Below are positions 56,549-64,000 of a stretch of 64,000 nt of DNA, piece after piece. The position numbers and the translations under genes are program-made. The notes below the pieces were generated by a model. It was given only the letters and a program-made list of their open reading frames with translations, did not search any database and was not told the DNA's origin. Origin of the DNA: Deinococcus sp. (GTDB taxonomy: Bacteria > Deinococcota > Deinococci > Deinococcales > Deinococcaceae); assembly GCF_018260405.1 (NCBI RefSeq), contig NZ_JAGLBG010000003.1, forward strand, positions 21,194 to 85,193, in the 5' to 3' direction. Numbering within the stretch: the stretch's first letter is position 1; every line of letters begins with the position of its first letter.

Positions 56549-57439
56549 ATGACGATCCAATTCCTGCTTATTCAAGTCTTCAACGGACTGGTAAACGGCG
56601 CGTTCTATGCGCTGCTCAGCCTGGGACTCGCCGTGATCTTTGGGATGCTAAGGATCGTCAATTTCGCGCACGGGGCGCTGTACATGCTGGGAGCCTTCAC
56701 GGCCTTCGCGCTGGGGCAGCTGCTGCACCTGGGGTTCTGGCCTTCGCTGATTATCGCCCCGGTCATCGTAGGTGTGGTCGGCATGCTTATCGAGCGCGGG
56801 CTGCTCAAGCGCCTTTACGGGCTGGACGCCAGCTACAACCTGCTGCTGACCTTCGGGCTGACGTTGCTCACCCAGGACCTCGTGAAGCAGGTCATGCTGA
56901 GCAAGTTCGCCGTGTCAAGTGCGCCCTACACGCCGCCCGACTCGCTAAGCGGGGTGGTTAACCTGGGCTTCACCATGTTTCCCAAGTACCGCCTTTTCGT
57001 GATTGGGCTGGCGCTGGTCATCTGCCTGATCACCTGGTTCGTGATCGAAAAGACCCGTGTGGGAGCCATTATCCGCGCCAGTACCGAAAATCCGGGAGTC
57101 ACCCGCGCTTTCGGCATCGACGTGAGCAAGTGGGTCACGGGCGTGTTCGGGGTCGGGGTGGGGCTGGCTGGGTTGGCCGGGGTCATGGCGGCCCCGATCT
57201 ACTCGGTTGATCCCTACATGGGCGCCGAACTGATTATTACGACCTTCGCCGTGGTGGTTATCGGCGGGCTGGGCAGCATCATGGGCAGCATCATCACCGG
57301 GTTTGCTGTAGGTGTGCTGGCCGCTATCGGGGCGGCGCTCTATCCGCCCATCGCCAACACGCTGGTCTTTATTCTCATGGCAATTGTGCTGCTGGTGCGT
57401 CCGTCGGGCCTGTTCGGGCTGCCGGAGGGGACACGGTGA
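56549..57439 (+). CDS. livH: LIV-type ABC transporter permease (LivH), second system
   Basis: 296 residues, polytopic, with FGMLRIVNFAHGALYMLGAF near 30 and the coupling segment IRASTENPGVTRAFGIDV near 175. It ends in a GTGA overlap with livM. It lies 58 bases after the binding-protein gene. The intervening AT-poor sequence shows no clear terminator. Confidence 0.9.
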   Translation: MTIQFLLIQVFNGLVNGAFYALLSLGLAVIFGMLRIVNFAHGALYMLGAFTAFALGQLLHLGFWPSLIIAPVIVGVVGMLIERGLLKRLYGLDASYNLLLTFGLTLLTQDLVKQVMLSKFAVSSAPYTPPDSLSGVVNLGFTMFPKYRLFVIGLALVICLITWFVIEKTRVGAIIRASTENPGVTRAFGIDVSKWVTGVFGVGVGLAGLAGVMAAPIYSVDPYMGAELIITTFAVVVIGGLGSIMGSIITGFAVGVLAAIGAALYPPIANTLVFILMAIVLLVRPSGLFGLPEGTR

Positions 57440-58392
57440 CGGCCCCTACCGATGCCCTGAGCCAGAGCCGGGCGGCCCGCCACAACCGCGCAGCGTGGCT
57501 GGTCGGCCTGGGCCTGCTGCTGCTGATTTTGCCGCGCCTGATCTACCCGGTGCTGGCGCTCGATGTCCTGGCCTGGGGGCTGTTCGCAGTTGCTTTTGAC
57601 CTGCTGTTCGGCTTCGCGGGGCTGCTCAGCTTCGGCCACGCGGCCTTCTGGGGCACCTCCGCATACGTGACCGGCTACCTGCTGGGCCACGGCCAGAGCG
57701 TGCCGGTGGCGATGCTGGCCGGGACACTCTCGGCGGGGCTGCTGGCAGTGCCCATCGCCTTTCTGTCGGTTCGCAGCGCAGGCATCTATTTTTCGATGAT
57801 CACGCTGGCTTTCGGGCAGATGCTCTCGTTCCTGGCCCTGCAATGGACCGACTTTACTGGTGGGGAAAACGGCCTCCAGGGCTTCGCGCGGCCCAATTTT
57901 ATGGGACTGGATTTCTCGAACGCGACGGTAAGGTACTACTTCTGCCTGGCTCTGTTTGGCGTGGGATTTTACATCGCTTACCGCGCTATCCGCAGTCCTT
58001 TCGGCGAAACGCTCAAGGCTGTGCGCGACAACGAGCAGCGGGCCCAGAGCATCGGTTACAACCCTAACCGCTTCAAGTTCACCGCCTTTGTCATCAGCGC
58101 TACGCTGGCGGGGCTGGCCGGAAGCATGAACGTTTTCGGACACGGCGTGGTCAGTCTCGACGCCGTGAACTGGAAGACCTCTGGTGAAGTCGTGATGATG
58201 ACGCTGCTGGGCGGAACCACCACACTGTTCGGGCCAGTCGTGGGCGCGGGGATTGTCTCGCTGCTTCAAGACCGGGTCACGTCGTCCAACCTGCCCACCG
58301 GAATCGTGACCGGGCTGGTCTTTGTGCTTGTGGTTCTCTTCTTCCGGCGCGGCGTGGTCGGAACCTTGCAGCACTGGATGCGGCGCAAGTAA
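57436..58392 (+). CDS. livM: LIV-type ABC transporter permease (LivM), second system
   Basis: 318 residues from a GTG within the livH stop. It has LLFGFAGLLSFGHAAFWGTS near 55, GIYFSMITLAFGQMLSFL near 115 and the coupling region KAVRDNEQRAQSIGYNP. It completes the second importer. A wobble-paired hairpin with a short U-run follows at 58463. Confidence 0.9.
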   Translation: MTAPTDALSQSRAARHNRAAWLVGLGLLLLILPRLIYPVLALDVLAWGLFAVAFDLLFGFAGLLSFGHAAFWGTSAYVTGYLLGHGQSVPVAMLAGTLSAGLLAVPIAFLSVRSAGIYFSMITLAFGQMLSFLALQWTDFTGGENGLQGFARPNFMGLDFSNATVRYYFCLALFGVGFYIAYRAIRSPFGETLKAVRDNEQRAQSIGYNPNRFKFTAFVISATLAGLAGSMNVFGHGVVSLDAVNWKTSGEVVMMTLLGGTTTLFGPVVGAGIVSLLQDRVTSSNLPTGIVTGLVFVLVVLFFRRGVVGTLQHWMRRK

Positions 58393-58462
58393 ATAAAGTT
58401 CAGGTAGTACCGATTCCGGTTGAATCCCCAATTTGGGAGATGAAATCCGTATAAAGCGGGGC

Positions 58463-58499
58463 GGGGTCTGGTCATCAGGGATCAGGCCCCACCTCTTTT
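58463..58499 (+). terminator. Terminator of the second LIV operon
   Basis: GGGGTCTGGT (58463-58472) pairs with ATCAGGCCCC (58481-58490) through two G-U pairs, with ACCTCTTTT behind it. The remaining bases up to 58658 hold the upstream region of the osmoprotectant operon and no gene. Confidence 0.6.
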
Positions 58500-58658
58500 G
58501 TGCCGGACTCTATAGATGAATGAAGCCATAAGTGGATGCTGGCCCAACTCGCAGTTAGGCCGGGTCTATCTTGTTTACTTTGAGGCCAGACGCGCCGGGT
58601 CAATGACCGTTCTCTGGCAGCGCTCCCTTTTTACCCTGGCTCACTTGGAGGAACATCC

Positions 58659-59570
58659 ATGAAACGCATCATCCGTACTGGCCTGATTCTCAGCCTCGCC
58701 CTGGCTCCGGTGGCCTCGGCCAAGAACATCGTGGTGGGCAGCAAGCTGGATCCCGAAGCGCAGATTCTGGGGCAGATGATCCTGCTGACCCTTAAAAACG
58801 CTGGCCTGAGCGTGACCGACAAGACCTCGCTGGGCGACACCGGCGTGCTTCGTAAAGCCATTACATCGGGCGAGGTGGACGTGTATCCCGAGTACACCGG
58901 AAACGCGGTCTACCTTTTTCCTGCGGCCAAAATCACCCCCAAGCAGGCGGGCAACCCCGGCACGATCTACGGCCTGGCCCGGCAACTGGACAGCAAAAAC
59001 GGGATCACCTGGCTCAAGCCCGCTCACGTTAACAACACCTGGGTCATCGCGGTGCCTGAAGCGTTAGCCAAAGCCAACAAGCTGAGCAGTGTCGCCAACC
59101 TTGCCACGTTCCTGAAGGGCGGCGGCAAGTTCAAGATTGCGGGAAGCCCGGAGTTCTTTAATCGCCCCGACACTATGCCCGCCTTCGAGAGCGTTTACGG
59201 CTTCAAACTCAGCGGCGACCAGAAGCTGGTGCTAGCGGGCGCGACCCCGACCCTGACCCAGCAGGCGGCTTCGGCAGGCACCAACGGTGTGAACGCTGCT
59301 ATGGCCTACGGCACCGACGCCACCCTGGACGCGCTGAAGCTGGTTGCGCTAGCCGACCCCAAAGGCGCACAGGCGGTCTATCAGCCCGCGCCGATTATCC
59401 GCAGCGCGACCCTCAAGGACAATCCGCAGGTGGCCGGGTTGCTCAATACTGTTTTTGGCACGCTGGACGCCAAGACGCTGCAAAAGCTGAACGGTCAGGT
59501 GGCGCTGGAGGGCAAGACTCCGGCAGATGTGGCGGCGACCTACCTCAAGAGTAGAAAGCTGATCAAGTAA
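58659..59570 (+). CDS. Glycine-betaine/choline-type ABC binding protein (OsmX/OpuCC-like)
   Basis: 303 residues with a Sec signal peptide (cut near VASAKN, residue 21) and TTGGAGGA upstream. The mature start NIVVGSKLDPEAQILGQMI and the segment VDVYPEYTGNAVYLF are typical of OsmF/ProX-type quaternary-amine binding proteins. The ligand is probably glycine betaine, choline or a related solute used in osmoprotection. It is followed by a strong terminator that would make it more abundant than the permeases. Confidence 0.87.
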   Translation: MKRIIRTGLILSLALAPVASAKNIVVGSKLDPEAQILGQMILLTLKNAGLSVTDKTSLGDTGVLRKAITSGEVDVYPEYTGNAVYLFPAAKITPKQAGNPGTIYGLARQLDSKNGITWLKPAHVNNTWVIAVPEALAKANKLSSVANLATFLKGGGKFKIAGSPEFFNRPDTMPAFESVYGFKLSGDQKLVLAGATPTLTQQAASAGTNGVNAAMAYGTDATLDALKLVALADPKGAQAVYQPAPIIRSATLKDNPQVAGLLNTVFGTLDAKTLQKLNGQVALEGKTPADVAATYLKSRKLIK

Positions 59571-59584
59571 GCTAGGCACGCCAG

Positions 59585-59624
59585 GTGGTGAGTGAGCCGA
59601 CCTGTTCCACTCACCACTTTTTTT
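59585..59624 (+). terminator. Internal intrinsic terminator in the osmoprotectant operon
   Basis: GTGGTGAGTG (59585-59594) and its exact complement CACTCACCAC (59608-59617) are followed by seven T residues. This is the clearest rho-independent terminator in the window. It lies between the binding-protein gene and the first permease gene, 28 bases before the latter. Confidence 0.88.
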
Positions 59625-59651
59625 ATCTCGCCGTCTCAAGGAGGTTCCTGT

Positions 59652-60836
59652 TTGTCCGCCCTCTCCTCTGCCCCAGCAGCACGCGACCGGAAAATCGCGG
59701 TGGCGGGCGATCTTCAGGCGGTGTTCTGGCTAGGTGCTCTGCCCATGCTGGCGGCCTGTTTTTTGCCCTGGGTGCTGCTGCGCCCCAACCGAATCGCGCA
59801 GGGGGAGTATTTGCATCTGCCCGCCTCATATCTGGCGCTGGGTCTCGTGCTGGCGCTGGCTGTGCCCGTATCGGCGCGGGTGTGGCCCAGGCTGACGGGC
59901 GTGCTGGCGAGCGTGGCCCTGGCGCTGGGGTTCTGGTGGTTGGGCACACGCACCGGGGCCGCGCTCCAGGGTCAGAGTGACCTAGCGCGGGCCAGTGCCA
60001 GCAGCGGCGTGTGGTTGTGGCTGCTGGGAGCAGGAATAGCGGTGTACGGCGCGGGCGTACTGGCCGCCAGATTGGGCGCAGTACAGAAATGGCTGCCCTG
60101 GCTCTGGCTGCCGCTGCTGCTAGCCACCGTGCTCAGCGGCCAGCTGAGCCACTGGTCGGTGATCCGTGAACTGGGCGTTCAGCAAAGCCGCTTCGTGCAG
60201 GAGCTGGCGCAACATCTGCGGCTGGTGCTCTCGGCGCTGGGGCTGGCGGTGGTTATCGGTGCGCCGCTGGCGGTCTGGGCTTCACGCCGTGAACGCGTGG
60301 CGGGCACTGTGCTGGGCCTGGCAAACGGCATTCAGACCGTGCCAAGTCTGGCATTGCTGGGCCTATTGATTGCGCCGCTGGCGGCACTGTCCAGCGCTTT
60401 TCCGGCGCTGCGGGCCATGGGGATCAGCGGTATCGGCACGGCTCCGGCGCTTACCGCCATGACGTTGTACGCCCTGCTCCCCATTCTCAGAAACGGGGTG
60501 GTTGCGCTGCGCGGCGTGTCGCCCGGCGTGCTGGACGCGGCGCGGGGTATGGGCATGACCGACAACCAGCGCTTTTGGCGCGTGCAGTTGCCGCTGGCCC
60601 TCCCGGTGTGGCTTAGTGGCCTCCGGCAGGCCGCCGCCGTGCTGGTGGGCGTGGCGAGCGTGGCCCAGCTGATCGGGGCGGGCGGGCTGGGCTACTTCAT
60701 TTTCAGCGGGATGCAAAGCGGGGCAGGTGACCTAATTTTGCTGGGGGCGGTTCCGGCAGCCTTACTCGCCATTGTGCTTAGTACGCTGCTGCGCGGCCTG
60801 GAAAGCGTTCTGGCCCGGCGACTGGGCCGCGCATGA
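59652..60836 (+). CDS. Osmoprotectant ABC transporter permease with N-terminal extension
   Basis: 394 residues from a TTG at 59652 with an excellent CAAGGAGG upstream; the longer in-frame start at 59592 would lie inside the terminator. The N-terminal half (about 1-170) adds several membrane segments not found in short OpuCB proteins. The C-terminal half is a BPD-type permease with GLANGIQTVPSLALLGLLIA near 220 (trimmed), ALLPILRNGVVALRGV and the coupling EAA-like loop DAARGMGMTDNQRFWRV. Confidence 0.85.
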   Translation: MSALSSAPAARDRKIAVAGDLQAVFWLGALPMLAACFLPWVLLRPNRIAQGEYLHLPASYLALGLVLALAVPVSARVWPRLTGVLASVALALGFWWLGTRTGAALQGQSDLARASASSGVWLWLLGAGIAVYGAGVLAARLGAVQKWLPWLWLPLLLATVLSGQLSHWSVIRELGVQQSRFVQELAQHLRLVLSALGLAVVIGAPLAVWASRRERVAGTVLGLANGIQTVPSLALLGLLIAPLAALSSAFPALRAMGISGIGTAPALTAMTLYALLPILRNGVVALRGVSPGVLDAARGMGMTDNQRFWRVQLPLALPVWLSGLRQAAAVLVGVASVAQLIGAGGLGYFIFSGMQSGAGDLILLGAVPAALLAIVLSTLLRGLESVLARRLGRA

Positions 60837-60867
60837 CGCTTCTTTTACCGCCCCTCCGGAGCTGACC

Positions 60868-61812
60868 ATGATTGAACTCCAGCACCTTGAAAAACGCTAT
60901 ACCAATCCGCAGACGGGAGCCGAGTTCTACGCCGTCAAAGACCTCAGCCTAAGCTTTCCGAGCGGCGAAATCACGGCCCTGCTGGGGCCTTCAGGCTGCG
61001 GTAAGACGACCACGCTGCGGATGATTAACCGCCTGATCGAGCCGACGGGCGGGCATATCCTGATTGACGGTCAGGATACCCGTCGGGAGCGTCCTGAGCA
61101 GCTGCGCCGCCGCATCGGGTACGTGATTCAGCAGATTGGACTGTTTCCGCACCTGACCGTCGCGCAGAACGTCGCCACGGTGCCCGACCTGCTGGGCCAG
61201 CCGAAGGCGCAGACGCAACAGCGTGTGCTGGAGCTGCTGGAACTCGTGGGCCTGGAACCGGGCCGCTTTGCCCAGAGAAGGCCCGCCGAGCTGTCGGGCG
61301 GGCAACAGCAGCGCGTGGGGGTGGCCCGCGCCCTGGCCGCCGACCCGCCGGTACTCCTGATGGACGAACCCTTCGGTGCTCTTGATCCGCTGGCCCGCGA
61401 CATGGTGCAAGACGCCTTTTTGGAGATTCAGCGGCGGTTAAAAAAAACCATTGTGATGGTTACGCACGACATCGACGAGGCGCTGCGTATGGCCGACCGG
61501 ATTGCGCTGATGAACGCCGGAGCACTGGCGCAGTTTGGCACCCCCGACGATCTGGTGCGCCGCCCGGCCAGTGACTTCGTGAGGCAGTTTCTGGGTGAGG
61601 ACGCCCGGCTGCGCCAGCTGGCAGGCTTGAAAGCTGCTGACCTGATGCAGCCGGGCGACGCCACTGGCTTGCCGCAAATAGACGGTCGCCTCAATGCCCG
61701 CAGCGCCCTGAGCATCATGCTGCGCGAACGGGCCGGAGCCGTGGCGGTGCTGGGCGAGGACGGTCAGGTCAAAGGTGTCCTCAGTTGGCAGGCGTTGGAG
61801 CAGGCCGGATGA
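60868..61812 (+). CDS. Osmoprotectant ABC transporter ATPase (OpuCA-like)
   Basis: 314 residues from the ATG at 60868. Walker A is [17 protein letters not shown], the signature is [16 protein letters not shown], Walker B is [16 protein letters not shown] and the switch His is in [19 protein letters not shown]-type regulatory loops are short. The C-terminal 65 residues look like a single CBS-type domain (from about 250), possibly sensing ionic strength as in OpuA/OpuC. The stop overlaps the next ATG. Confidence 0.88.
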   Translation: MIELQHLEKRYTNPQTGAEFYAVKDLSLSFPSGEITALLGPSGCGKTTTLRMINRLIEPTGGHILIDGQDTRRERPEQLRRRIGYVIQQIGLFPHLTVAQNVATVPDLLGQPKAQTQQRVLELLELVGLEPGRFAQRRPAELSGGQQQRVGVARALAADPPVLLMDEPFGALDPLARDMVQDAFLEIQRRLKKTIVMVTHDIDEALRMADRIALMNAGALAQFGTPDDLVRRPASDFVRQFLGEDARLRQLAGLKAADLMQPGDATGLPQIDGRLNARSALSIMLRERAGAVAVLGEDGQVKGVLSWQALEQAG

Positions 61813-62549
61813 CCACGCTGGTCGCCCGGTCCCGGCGCAGTCTGGGCCGCGTGCTCCCCGCCCTGCTTTGGCCCGCGCTGCTGCTGGCCGGAGTAGTTCC
61901 GGGGCTGCTGCCCAGGCTGCTGGCCCCGCTGGCAGGCGGCGAGGTGCCCGACACCGGGAGCACACCGCTGTGGCAACTGGCGCTGGTTCACCTGGGCTTT
62001 GTGCTGTCCGCCGAGGCCGCCGTAGTGCTGCTCGGCGTACCGTTGGCGGTGGCCGTAACCCGTCCGGGCCGAGAGGCGCTGATGCGGTTGGCCGAGGCGC
62101 TTACCGGCCTCGGGCAGACGGTGCCTACCCTAGCTATTCTGGCACTGGCTGTGCCGACGCTGGGGCTAGGGGTCAAACCCACCATGCTGGGGTTGGTGCT
62201 GTACGCACTTGTGCCGGTGGTATCGAACGGCGTTGCGGGGCTGCTGGCCGTTGACCCGGCCCTTAAAGACGCCGCTGAGGGCATGGGCATGACTGGGCGG
62301 CAGCGGCTGTGGCGCGTGGAACTGCCGCTGAGCCTGCCGGTACTGTTGGCTGGCCTCCGCATCAGTACGGTGTACAACGTGGGTACGGCGACCATCGGGG
62401 CGGCGCTGGGCGCGGGCGGTCTGGGCCTGCTTATTATCAACGGTCTTTCGCAGCAAAACACTGCCCTGGTCATGGTAGGGGCCATTCTCAGTGCGCTGCT
62501 GGCGCTCAGTCTGGACGCCGTGCTGGGGCTGTTCACGCCTCCAGAGTGA
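61809..62549 (+). CDS. Osmoprotectant ABC transporter permease (OpuCB/OpuCD-like)
   Basis: 246 residues from an ATG inside the ATPase stop. It has five to six membrane segments, with GLGQTVPTLAILALAVPTLG near 105 and the coupling loop DAAEGMGMTGRQRLWRVELP near 160. GTATIGAALGAGGLGLLII is typical of the family. It pairs with the larger permease encoded at 59652. It converges with the SDR gene at a distance of 23 bases. Confidence 0.88.
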   Translation: MTTLVARSRRSLGRVLPALLWPALLLAGVVPGLLPRLLAPLAGGEVPDTGSTPLWQLALVHLGFVLSAEAAVVLLGVPLAVAVTRPGREALMRLAEALTGLGQTVPTLAILALAVPTLGLGVKPTMLGLVLYALVPVVSNGVAGLLAVDPALKDAAEGMGMTGRQRLWRVELPLSLPVLLAGLRISTVYNVGTATIGAALGAGGLGLLIINGLSQQNTALVMVGAILSALLALSLDAVLGLFTPPE

Positions 62550-62572
62550 GAAAGACCTCTCCGAGTAAAAGC

Positions 62573-63400
62573 TTACTTCTCGCCTGTGGGGTCACCCAAA
62601 AAAGCCTGCTGAATGCCTTTGCGAAACGCTTCTACGCCGACCTGCTGGCGCTGGGCGTACAGGTCTTGCGCGTCGCGGCCTGCCACGTAGCGTAACTGCT
62701 GCTGGCCGTCTGTCACAGCTTCCCAGACCACTTTGGCAATCTGCTCGGCGGTGGAGGCCTGCTGGGTTCGCTGGGGGTCGGAAAACCGTGACATGGCTTT
62801 TTGCAGCTCGGTGGCGTAGGCCGCGTGCTGGGTCAGAACCAGTGAACGCCCGGCGAAATCGGTCTTAATCCCCCCCGGTGATACCGTCTTGACGCCAATG
62901 CCGAAAGGGGCCAGCTCGAAGGCCAGACTTTCACTCCAGCCTTCCAGCGCCCACTTGGTCGCGTGATAGACCGAGTTGAACGGGAACGCGACCAGGCCGC
63001 CGATAGAAGTCGTGGTGACGATCAGCCCCGACTGGCGCATCCGGAAATGAGGCAAGAAAGCCTGCGTTACCCGCATGACGCCCAGCAGGTTGGTGTCGAG
63101 CTGCCGCACCAGTTGCTCGTCGGTGGCGCCCTCGAAGGGGCCAGCCAGACCGTAGCCCGCGTTGTTGAACAGTACGTCTACGTCGGCCAGTTCCAGCGCT
63201 TTGGCCACGGTACTGCTGATCTGCTCCGGGTCGGTGACATCCAGCGGCAACACGCTGACGCCTCCGAGCTGACTCAGTTCGCCCGCATCTTCAGGCTTAC
63301 GCATGGTGGCTATAACCTTCCAGCCTTTTTGTGCGAAAAGAACGGCTGTGGCCTTCCCCAGGCCCGTTGAGGCTCCGGTAATAAAAATTGTTTTTGACAT
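62573..63400 (-). CDS. Short-chain dehydrogenase/reductase
   Basis: 275 residues from the ATG at 63400, which has AAAGGAGT upstream; the 27-residue longer frame has no support. It has IFITGASTGLGKATAVLFAQ, NNAGYGLAGPFEG near 88, the Ser in TTTSIGG and YHATKWALEG with the YxxxK pair. It belongs to the classical SDR group often annotated as oxidoreductases of unknown substrate. No operon partner is visible. Confidence 0.83.
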   Translation of the reverse strand: MSKTIFITGASTGLGKATAVLFAQKGWKVIATMRKPEDAGELSQLGGVSVLPLDVTDPEQISSTVAKALELADVDVLFNNAGYGLAGPFEGATDEQLVRQLDTNLLGVMRVTQAFLPHFRMRQSGLIVTTTSIGGLVAFPFNSVYHATKWALEGWSESLAFELAPFGIGVKTVSPGGIKTDFAGRSLVLTQHAAYATELQKAMSRFSDPQRTQQASTAEQIAKVVWEAVTDGQQQLRYVAGRDAQDLYAQRQQVGVEAFRKGIQQAFLGDPTGEK

Positions 63401-63537
63401 GGTGACTCCTTTGATTCGTATTTTGACCTTAGCAGCCTGATACGGACTGCCACCTGTTTTGTTAGCCGCTCTCTCAGGCACCCGGCAACTCTACGCCCGA
63501 CAGTCCTCTTTGTTGCTGTGAGGCAGCTCATGCATAA

Positions 63538-63582
63538 AGCGTGATGAACCCAGGAGGCGGCATGCCCTGGGTTCATCACGCT
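63538..63582. terminator. Long perfect hairpin terminator
   Basis: AGCGTGATGAACCCAGG (63538-63554) and its exact complement (63566-63582) form a 17-bp stem with an 11-base loop. It follows the leftward V4R-like gene, 43 bases past its stop codon. The rest of the 225-base gap contains the SDR promoter region and one copy of the TACGGACTGCC word (63441). Confidence 0.8.
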
Positions 63583-63625
63583 CTGGTTCAGGACAGCCTA
63601 GGCCCTGTCTCCCGAGATTTACGGT

Positions 63626-64000
63626 TTAGAATTCACTGAATTCGAACTTGTCGGTGGCCTGACCAGCCAGCACCGAATCGGTCTGCTCGGCCAGGTAGGT
63701 TTTCCCCGTGATTTCCTCGAGAGCGCCCTGAACGGCGCCCAGCGTAAAGGTGCAGCGGCGGCTGCTGCCCTGCTCTTCTCCGGCACTACACACCGTTTCA
63801 TTGGTTTCGATGATGACTTTGTCGCCTTCTTGGTAGGACTTTAGAACGGCGCACAGGCGGGTGCCATTGGCTCCGAGGGCCACGTTCAACAAAGGGGCCA
63901 GTTCTTCAACAGACATCACCTTGTTGCTGACGCCCAGTTCTTTGGCGAGGCTGTGACCACGGACGCGGCCAGCACGGGTAAAGACGACGGCGGCACCATC
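63626..64000 (-). CDS. V4R-like domain protein, 5' end outside the window
   Basis: The frame is open through the right end of the window, so the N terminus is missing; at least 124 residues are present. The visible part reads VRGHSLAKELGVSNKVMSVE, then a region resembling the C-terminal half of V4R (4-vinyl reductase) domains: CTFTLGAVQGALEEITGKTY and an ending near ATDKFEFSEF. The usual second Cys pair of V4R is not kept at the end. V4R domains bind small hydrophobic molecules or metal. The assignment is tentative. Confidence 0.5.
   Translation of the reverse strand, partial: DGAAVVFTRAGRVRGHSLAKELGVSNKVMSVEELAPLLNVALGANGTRLCAVLKSYQEGDKVIIETNETVCSAGEEQGSSRRCTFTLGAVQGALEEITGKTYLAEQTDSVLAGQATDKFEFSEF

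Overview
The window looks like a Deinococcus-type chromosome or megaplasmid. It has high GC and tightly packed genes with ATGA, GTGA and TTGA overlaps. Several genes seem leaderless, with a -10 box ending six bases before the ATG. Its carotenoid gene set (CrtO ketolase, CruF hydratase, a CYP287-like P450, phytoene synthase) resembles the deinoxanthin pathway. The genus is inferred from gene content only. Both window ends cut a gene.

Layout. 1-2234: 3' part of a secreted ExeM/NucH nuclease. 2.8-20.6 kb: a tryptophan catabolic island. KynA, an alpha/beta-hydrolase formamidase and KynU would turn tryptophan into anthranilate; a CoA ligase, an FAD/old-yellow-enzyme anthraniloyl-CoA monooxygenase-reductase and beta-oxidation-like enzymes would then degrade it. 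A MarR regulator, an orphan StyA-like monooxygenase, a cupin, a RidA protein and a complete LIV-type ABC transporter lie between. 20.7-30.6 kb: phosphoketolase, two flavin oxidoreductases around a decayed glycosidase remnant, an APC permease and a tyrosine recombinase. 30.8-36.1 kb: thiolase and 3-hydroxybutyrate dehydrogenase, Ohr with a palindromic operator, a secreted esterase and an MBL hydrolase.

36.1-46.4 kb: carotenoid region. Reading leftwards it holds a PadR regulator, a methyltransferase, DUF4385, P450, CrtO, a lycopene cyclase-CruF fusion, an acyltransferase, DoxX and a glycosyltransferase; reading rightwards from the same promoter region, a lipoprotein hydrolase and crtB. The set suggests hydroxylated, ketolated and perhaps glycosylated and acylated carotenoids, under one divergent PadR-controlled promoter.

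46.5-53.2 kb: the most unusual region, a lasso-peptide-like RiPP locus. A 52-residue precursor, too short for routine gene calling, carries an exact lasso leader motif but has no Asp or Glu anywhere. Around it are a PqqD/B1-type recognition protein, an HPr-kinase-like protein, a nucleotidyltransferase fused to a B2-type leader peptidase, and a large DUF3616 lipoprotein. No asparagine-synthetase-like lasso cyclase is in the window. A classical isopeptide lasso therefore seems impossible from this precursor, and the product may be a different kind of modified peptide.

53.7-62.5 kb: a second LIV-type transporter preceded by a nine-codon leader ORF, then an OpuC/OsmX-type osmoprotectant transporter with an internal terminator. 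62.6-64 kb: a short-chain dehydrogenase and part of a V4R-like protein. A structured 55-bp repeat occurs at 25.2 and 51.9 kb. I recognised no tRNA, rRNA, CRISPR array or complete insertion sequence.
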